Positions 59,349 through 64,000 of a stretch of 64,000 nucleotides of DNA are shown piece by piece. Position 1 is the stretch's first letter, and each line of letters begins with the position of its first letter. The stretch comes from Leptospiraceae bacterium (GTDB lineage: Bacteria; Spirochaetota; Leptospiria; Leptospirales; Leptonemataceae). The position numbers and the translations under genes were made by a program. The stretch lies in contig BPKM01000003.1 in the NCBI GenBank assembly GCA_026005135.1, positions 1-64,000 on the forward strand, in the 5' to 3' direction. The notes under the pieces were generated by a model. That model ran no database searches. It was not told the DNA's origin and worked only from the letters and a program-made list of their open reading frames with translations.

Positions 59349-59837
59349 ATGTCTAATACAAATAAAAAAAATCAATTACCAGGATGGTCAATTTTTCCAG
59401 CAGTCTTAGTTTTGATTTTTGGAATTTTAATTGGAATATATTATACAATTTTTTCCGATGAAACAATAGCAACAGATTATAAAGAAAAAGCAGATCTTTT
59501 AAAAATAGAAGCAAAATTTGATATGGTAATACCACAAAGAACACCAGATGCAATAACAAATGGCGAGAAATTATATTCTCAAGTTTGTGCGGCATGTCAT
59601 GGTCAGGATATGAAAGGTGGAGTTGGACCAAATCTTATAGATAATGAATGGCGAAATCCTCCTGCAAAAGAAACACATTTATTTAAATTAGTCTGGAATG
59701 GTATACCAACAGGTAATCCACCAATGCCAGCTAAAGGTGGAAGAATGGATTTAACATCAGAACAAATTTGGCAAATTTTATATTATTTATCTTCTAAAAA
59801 TAAAAATATAGAAAAAGATGCTGTACCTAATCAATAA
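59349..59837 (+). CDS. CcoP-like membrane-anchored monoheme cytochrome c
   Basis: A 162-residue protein with an N-terminal membrane segment (about 14-34) and one class-I cytochrome c domain: CAACHGQDMKGGVGPNL, and a possible Met ligand in NPPMPAKGG. The N-terminal part resembles CcoP, which normally has two hemes; here there is one. It is the last gene of the respiratory operon, before a strong hairpin. Confidence 0.8.
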   Translation: MSNTNKKNQLPGWSIFPAVLVLIFGILIGIYYTIFSDETIATDYKEKADLLKIEAKFDMVIPQRTPDAITNGEKLYSQVCAACHGQDMKGGVGPNLIDNEWRNPPAKETHLFKLVWNGIPTGNPPMPAKGGRMDLTSEQIWQILYYLSSKNKNIEKDAVPNQ

Positions 59838-59842
59838 AATTA

Positions 59843-59866
59843 TAAGGGGATAATTTTCCCCTTTTT
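59843..59866. terminator. intrinsic terminator between respiratory operon and recJ
   Basis: AAGGGGA, loop, TCCCCTT followed by TTT on the + strand; on the - strand the inverse stem follows the recJ coding end and is also trailed by an AT-rich run. It therefore probably ends both converging transcripts. The last codon of recJ lies inside it. Confidence 0.8.
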
Positions 59867-61847
59867 AAAAATGTAGTAAATCATCAATATTATCTTTTTG
59901 TTCAATATATTTTACATAAAAACGATATCTACAATTTGTATAAAAAGGATAAAAAATATTTCTTTCGAAAATTCCAGAAATATCCCAACGGAATTTTTTT
60001 AATTCCTCAAAATCTTCTGTAAGTATATCTGGAAAAGCATTCCATAATATAAATTCAATATCTGCTAAAGCACGAATAACTTTAAATTTTAAATGTTTAT
60101 CATTAAATTTTTCTAAATCGCAAATCTTTACACTTTTTAATAAAAAATAAATTTCTGGATTTTCTGGTCCAAATGGTTCTAATAAACGTAAATCCTGTAT
60201 TAAATCTTCTCCAAGATATTCTGGTTTAATACTAAATTCTTTATAATTTTTATTTTCTGTATTATAACTATTGTCTAAACCTTTATGGTATTTCGCTGTA
60301 ATTTCTTTTAATTTTTCTTTTAATAAGGGAATTTTATTATATTCAATGGTAAAACCAACAGCTTCTGCATGACCACCTAAATCAACAAAAACATCTTTTA
60401 TAGGAGATAACATTTCTAAAACATTAATACCACCCCAACTTCTAACTGAACCTTTTGCAAATTCCCCTTCTGGATTAATCCATATAGCTGGCTTTTGATA
60501 TTTTTCTGCCATACGAGATGCCATAATACCAGAAACACCAGGTTCTAAATCTTCATGATAAAATAATACATAAGAATTTTCTTCTTCGATATGTTCGTTA
60601 TTATTTTCTAATATCTGGGCATTTTTCTTTGTTCTTTCTCTTCTTTGATTATTAAATTCAATAAGAATACTTGCTTTTTCTATGGCTTTAATTGGATTTT
60701 TTTCTAGTAATAAATCGATTGCTTTTTCTGTTTCTCCTATTCTTCCTGCAGCATTAATAACTGGAGAAATATTCCAACCAACATCTTTAGATGTTAATGC
60801 ATCTGGATTTAGTCCTAATTGTTGTAATAAAGCTTTAAATCCTTCTAAAAACTTAGGTTTATGTTTTAATAATCCTAAGCCTGCTTTTACGATTGTTCGA
60901 TTTTCTCCAATTAATGGAACCTGATCTGCGATAAGTCCAATAGCAGCAAGACTGGAATATTGCATAAATATTTCTAAAATTGCTGGCCTTAATTCTATAG
61001 AAAGTGCAGTTATATATTTCCCAAATTCAATAGGATTACTATGAATAAGATTTTCAAAAGTGCTTTGTGGGATAGTATTGAAATATGGTAGAAAATCCTT
61101 AATTTTTAATAAAGTATATTTTTTTTTATTAATAGAATATTCTTCTATTTGTTCCCATTCTTTTATTTTATTTATATAATATCCATTCTGGAAAATATAA
61201 TAATCATTTGTTTTTATTATTTGTATTTTATGAATAACCTTAGTAACATAAAGTTCATATGCAAGTATAAATTTTAATGTTATACCTGCTGTAGAAATCT
61301 TATTTTGATGTTCTAATAAAATATTTGACATTAATGGATTAATAAAGGCAATGTTTTTAAAATCATTTTCTGGAATATCATCGATTTGAGGAATATGGTG
61401 ATCGAGTATGATAATTTTTTTATTTAATTCTACTATCTGTTTTAAATAATGAATATGGGAACTTCCCATATCTAAAAAGATAATCAGATCTGGATTTATT
61501 TCTAAAATTTCCTGTATAATTTTATCGGATATACCGTAAGTATCTCCTTCGGTAGAATTTTTAAAAATTAAGGATTGATGATTTCTATAAGAGATTAAAT
61601 AATCTGTAATTATGGTGGTAGATGTTATACCATCAACATCTCTATCGCCAAATACAAAAATTTTTTTATTAGAAGATAATGCTTCTTCTAAAAATTTTAA
61701 ACCTTTTAAAATATCTGGAAGATATAGAGGACTATAGATTAATAATCTATCTGTAAAAAAGTCATGATGATGTAAATGTTTAAATTCTTCTAATAAAAAT
61801 AGATCTTTTAATTTTTTTAATTTATTCTGATGCATAAAGTTCATCAT
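59865..61847 (-). CDS. recJ: single-stranded-DNA exonuclease RecJ
   Basis: A 660-residue DHH-superfamily 5'-3' exonuclease. The DHH phosphoesterase motifs are present: DRDVDGIT (motif I), LDMGSSH, ILDHHIPQ (DHH motif), and the DHHA1 region with the GGHAEAVGFT signature, followed by an OB-fold-like C-terminal part. It works with RecQ/RecFOR and in base-excision and mismatch repair. It is longer than E. coli RecJ (577), with a looser insert near residues 200-260. Confidence 0.9.
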   Translation of the reverse strand: MMNFMHQNKLKKLKDLFLLEEFKHLHHHDFFTDRLLIYSPLYLPDILKGLKFLEEALSSNKKIFVFGDRDVDGITSTTIITDYLISYRNHQSLIFKNSTEGDTYGISDKIIQEILEINPDLIIFLDMGSSHIHYLKQIVELNKKIIILDHHIPQIDDIPENDFKNIAFINPLMSNILLEHQNKISTAGITLKFILAYELYVTKVIHKIQIIKTNDYYIFQNGYYINKIKEWEQIEEYSINKKKYTLLKIKDFLPYFNTIPQSTFENLIHSNPIEFGKYITALSIELRPAILEIFMQYSSLAAIGLIADQVPLIGENRTIVKAGLGLLKHKPKFLEGFKALLQQLGLNPDALTSKDVGWNISPVINAAGRIGETEKAIDLLLEKNPIKAIEKASILIEFNNQRRERTKKNAQILENNNEHIEEENSYVLFYHEDLEPGVSGIMASRMAEKYQKPAIWINPEGEFAKGSVRSWGGINVLEMLSPIKDVFVDLGGHAEAVGFTIEYNKIPLLKEKLKEITAKYHKGLDNSYNTENKNYKEFSIKPEYLGEDLIQDLRLLEPFGPENPEIYFLLKSVKICDLEKFNDKHLKFKVIRALADIEFILWNAFPDILTEDFEELKKFRWDISGIFERNIFYPFYTNCRYRFYVKYIEQKDNIDDLLHF

Positions 61848-61941
61848 AATTTATCGGTCAAAAAGATAGAATTTGATAGCCTGCTATTTATAGCAATAAA
61901 TTTTTTATAGGGAATCTTACACTAATACAATAATAAAAATT

Positions 61942-62637
61942 GTAAGCGATCAATTTATATTTTCGTAAATTATTTTAAGCACATAATATTTCTACGTCTT
62001 CTTCTACAAGTTCCCTCGCCCTATAAAATCGATGCTCTATCCTGATTTCTGTAATACTTGTTACAAATTCACGGCCAATTTCTCTTAATGGGACCCTCAA
62101 TAGATATACCTTATCATCAAATCTTCTATAACATTCCCATTCTATTAGTAATCTTATAATATGACTTACACTATAACCCGTCATCTCGGATATATCCTTT
62201 AATAATTGATGAATATTCTGACTTACTCTTATAGAATAATGTTCATAATCATTACATACTATCTGATAAATTTTTTTACTGGTTTTCTTTTGATTTGCTA
62301 ATTTTTTTAGTCTTTCAATGTATTTAGAAATTAAAAACAAAAACATATCCGAATAGCTGGAATACTGATTTCTTAGATCCTGCAAATCATCTTTATAGGG
62401 TAAAAAAATCATAAAATGTAAAATTACAGTATTACTTGATCCTTCTAACTCTTCGTTAGGACTTTGGATATTTTTTCTTGTATATGTAGCCATCAATATA
62501 AATAGTCTATTTTTTATTAAAAATCTTACCAAAAAAATACGAGATGAAAATCATATTTTTTAATAATAAAATCACAATTTAGAATAGAATTAATAGCAAC
62601 GCAACTACAAATTATACGGCATTCATTGAACGCTTAC
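61942..62637 (-). mobile_element. IS66-like non-autonomous cassette, copy 2
   Basis: A 696-bp element with ends GTAAGCGATCAA (left, 61942) and the inverse of GTAAGCGTTCAA (right, ending 62637), flanked by perfect 8-bp repeats TAAAAATT at 61934-61941 and 62638-62645. It has the same gene and terminal sequences as copy 1 (18840-19506); most of the length difference lies between the gene start and the right end. Both insertions are just downstream of genes (recJ start side here, hydrolase end there), in non-coding DNA. Confidence 0.87.
61975..62493 (-). CDS. cassette-borne ribbon-helix-helix-like protein, copy 2
   Basis: A 172-residue protein almost identical to that at 18873-19391; by my count nine residues differ (positions 5, 10, 14, 18, 30, 43, 44, 79 and 139), mostly in the N-terminal third. 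The frame is open for 13 more codons upstream, but that part is not in frame in the other copy, so the start is placed at the shared MATY. The strand-helix-helix core with MTGYSVSHIIRLLIEWE is identical in both, consistent with a constrained DNA-binding domain. The function is unknown. Confidence 0.7.
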   Translation of the reverse strand: MATYTRKNIQSPNEELEGSSNTVILHFMIFLPYKDDLQDLRNQYSSYSDMFLFLISKYIERLKKLANQKKTSKKIYQIVCNDYEHYSIRVSQNIHQLLKDISEMTGYSVSHIIRLLIEWECYRRFDDKVYLLRVPLREIGREFVTSITEIRIEHRFYRARELVEEDVEILCA

Positions 62638-62644
62638 TAAAAAT

Positions 62645-63001
62645 TTAGTCCATATTGGTTTCTTTTAAAAAAGAGGGTGGGGAAAAGGAATTTTCTACTG
62701 GATCAAAATAACGTTCTTTCGTTGAAGAAATATTCCTTGATACAGGTATGAATTTTTTTGATAAATCTCCACTTTCTCTAATTAATAAACGTTCGATTGT
62801 TAAAAAAATACCAAGAAATTTATTTTGTTTATATAATTCTTTAGCATATTGAGAACATGTTGGATATAAAGGACAGCGATCCCCATTCATTTGGGTTTCT
62901 TCTTTTTGATATTGATTGATATAATCAATAAAGGGATCGCTTTTACATGCTAAGAGCAAGAAAAAGCTAATTAGTATTAGATTTTTGTAATTCTTCTTCA
63001 C
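62645..63001 (-). CDS. YidD-like lipoprotein
   Basis: A 118-residue protein with a lipoprotein signal (LLLAC, C19) and the YidD (membrane-protein insertion efficiency factor) core: DRCPLYPTCSQYAKELYKQ corresponds to the CRFxPTCSxYAxEA signature, with the first Cys at C43 and the second at C49. True YidD is a cytoplasmic-side amphipathic protein, so export as a lipoprotein makes this a divergent family. It overlaps the upstream rubrerythrin-like gene by 35 bp. The right end of the cassette target duplication touches its stop codon. Confidence 0.7.
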   Translation of the reverse strand: MKKNYKNLILISFFLLLACKSDPFIDYINQYQKEETQMNGDRCPLYPTCSQYAKELYKQNKFLGIFLTIERLLIRESGDLSKKFIPVSRNISSTKERYFDPVENSFSPPSFLKETNMD

Positions 63002-63539
63002 TTAAATCCCAATATGCTTCTGGATTCCTTTGAGGAGAACCTTGCGAGATATATGCCGAAAATGATTCCATCAATAAACGAGATTCTTCTTTAAAATTAG
63101 CTAATTGTTTAAAAAGATATCGTATATTAGGATCTTCGAATTTTTCAGACATTTTATTATAAAATTCTGCTGCATCTTCTAATTGTTTTGTTGCTAATGC
63201 TAAGGCTTCCATTTCTTCGCCTTTTGCATCTTTATGAATAACTTTATCCAATCTTTGCATTAAATTTTGTAAAGAAGTGCTATTAAATTTTTCTACCTGA
63301 GAAGCCATTTTTAAATTTGGTAATGCTTCTCCACCTTTAATTTCAGAGTATAAATCCGAAATCATTTTAATTTGTTCATCTTGATCTTCTGCCAAGCGAT
63401 AAAATAAGTTTTTTATAGGACCTTCTGGTAATTGTTCTGCATTTCGAACATAAAAATCAAAAACATCTTTTTCGTGTTGAATACAAGCAGCAACTGCTTC
63501 TAAAAATGTTGATTTTTTTACTGGTTTGAATTTTGCCAT
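62967..63539 (-). CDS. rubrerythrin/ferritin-like four-helix protein with altered metal ligands
   Basis: A 190-residue protein with the two-helix repeat of rubrerythrin-type diiron proteins (EAVAACIQHEKDVFDFYVRNAE; ATKQLEDAAEFYNKMSE). The second helix of each half normally has E-x-x-H; here these positions read AEDQDEQI and ANFKEESR, so both metal-ligand His are missing and diiron binding is doubtful. No rubredoxin domain. An ATG start with no signal peptide. Its end overlaps the YidD-like gene. Confidence 0.65.
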   Translation of the reverse strand: MAKFKPVKKSTFLEAVAACIQHEKDVFDFYVRNAEQLPEGPIKNLFYRLAEDQDEQIKMISDLYSEIKGGEALPNLKMASQVEKFNSTSLQNLMQRLDKVIHKDAKGEEMEALALATKQLEDAAEFYNKMSEKFEDPNIRYLFKQLANFKEESRLLMESFSAYISQGSPQRNPEAYWDLSEEELQKSNTN

Positions 63540-63604
63540 AATAATATATTATATTTTTTATGCAAATTTCAATCAAGCAAATTTTGTTTTTTATTGGTTT
63601 TATA

Positions 63605-64000
63605 ATGAGTAAAAATAAAAAAAATGGTAATTTTATGGGAGATGCAAAAAATGTTTTTTTACGCGATGGAATCTTACATATAATAAATGAATCTTATTCA
63701 GATAATTATATAAAAGAAAATTTAAAAGTATTAAAAGCTTTTCGAAAAGGACCTTATAAAATTAATAATATATATATTCCTTCTCAGTGGAATAGTTCTA
63801 TAAAATGGGAATATTTTTTACCAATATGGGAAAATTATATTAAAAACAAATTATTACAAAAAAATAACATTAATATACTGGATATAGGTGCGAATAATGG
63901 TTATTATTCATATTTACTTTATTATGAATTAAAAAAATATAATAAAAATATACAATTTTATCTAATTGATCCTGTTAAAGATTTTTATAATCAATTTATT
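63605..64000 (+). CDS. cmoB: tRNA uridine-5-oxyacetic acid synthase CmoB (partial, runs off the window)
   Basis: An open frame from ATG 63605 to the window edge (132 codons, no stop). FRKGPYKINNIYIPSQWNSS, KWEYFLPIWEN, the SAM-binding loop ILDIGANNGYYS and LIDPVKDFYNQF match the CmoB pattern (RKGPF...IDTEWRSDWKW...VLDVGCGSGYHMWRM...GIDPTxLFLxQF). CmoB carboxymethylates 5-hydroxyuridine-34 of tRNAs using carboxy-SAM. The usual DVGCGSG loop reads DIGANNG. The C-terminal half lies outside the window, so completeness cannot be judged. Confidence 0.8.
   Translation, partial: MSKNKKNGNFMGDAKNVFLRDGILHIINESYSDNYIKENLKVLKAFRKGPYKINNIYIPSQWNSSIKWEYFLPIWENYIKNKLLQKNNINILDIGANNGYYSYLLYYELKKYNKNIQFYLIDPVKDFYNQFI

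Noticed and set aside
1082..61000. Many open frames of 60-140 codons opposite or inside long genes
   Set aside because: They lie wholly within well-supported genes in other frames, lack ribosome-binding sites and read as low-complexity Leu/Ile/Phe-rich shadows of AT-rich coding DNA.
1..64000. CRISPR arrays, tRNA, rRNA or prophage
   Set aside because: No regularly spaced short repeats, cloverleaf sequences, rRNA signatures or phage structural genes were seen on either strand.

Overview
The window is strongly AT-rich, gene-dense and bacterial, and comes from a diderm with lipopolysaccharide: it carries kdsA, LptC/LptA/LptB-type genes, a FadL-like outer-membrane protein and many lipoproteins. 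HPr kinase/HPr next to an NtrY/NtrX-type pair, kdsA-lptC-lptA-lptB-rpoN order, a 7TM-DISM/RsbW-like sensor and large Ig-like lipoproteins suggest a spirochaete of the Leptospira side of the phylum. That placement is inference from gene content; there is no rRNA here to confirm it. No tRNA, rRNA, tmRNA or CRISPR array was recognised.

Layout. 1-9.4 kb: an NlpC/P60 lytic enzyme, then a compact + strand run hpf-hprK-ptsH-ntrY-ntrX-(degenerate uracil-DNA-glycosylase-like gene)-priA, then a ribbon-helix-helix-like gene. 9.5-18.8 kb: an outer-membrane operon behind a strong sigma70-type promoter (two very large lipoproteins and a FadL-like porin), then an alpha/beta hydrolase. 18.8-22.1 kb: a mobile cassette, a rhodanese lipoprotein and a chemoreceptor broken by one extra base. 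22.1-28.1 kb: hisF-hisE-kdsA-lptC-lptA-lptB-rpoN. 28.1-33.5 kb: a broken esterase, two cNMP-binding proteins, an unknown gene, and a SpoIIE-type phosphatase gene interrupted by a MITE. 33.5-48.3 kb: mixed genes, mostly on the - strand (GNAT-nitrilase fusion, nhaA, ADC-like, M15-like, sensor ATPase, ispF, HEAT lipoprotein, SGNH hydrolase, clpB). 48.7-59.8 kb: one long respiratory operon encoding alternative complex III (ActA-F) plus cytochromes and CcoN/CcoO/CcoP-like proteins. 59.9-64 kb: recJ, a second copy of the cassette, a YidD-like lipoprotein, a rubrerythrin-like protein and the 5' part of cmoB.

Three results stand out. First, two near-identical cassettes of about 0.67-0.70 kb end in IS66-type inverted repeats (GTAAGCGATCAA) with perfect 8-bp target duplications, yet carry no transposase, only one conserved ribbon-helix-helix-like gene; a divergent relative sits outside any cassette. 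Second, the respiratory operon ends in a CcoN homologue in which the histidines that should hold the hemes and copper are missing, next to CcoO- and CcoP-like cytochromes, which suggests a redox-silent membrane scaffold attached to alternative complex III. Third, at least six otherwise well-preserved genes (chemoreceptor, lptB, esterase, actD, actE, an operon cytochrome c) are each split by exactly one extra base, always in the same (+1) direction. Insertion-type assembly error is the simplest explanation, but the uniform direction and the essential genes involved make this worth checking. A family of about 180-bp MITEs with IS903/IS5-like ends (three copies) and an IS30 transposase relic complete the mobile content.
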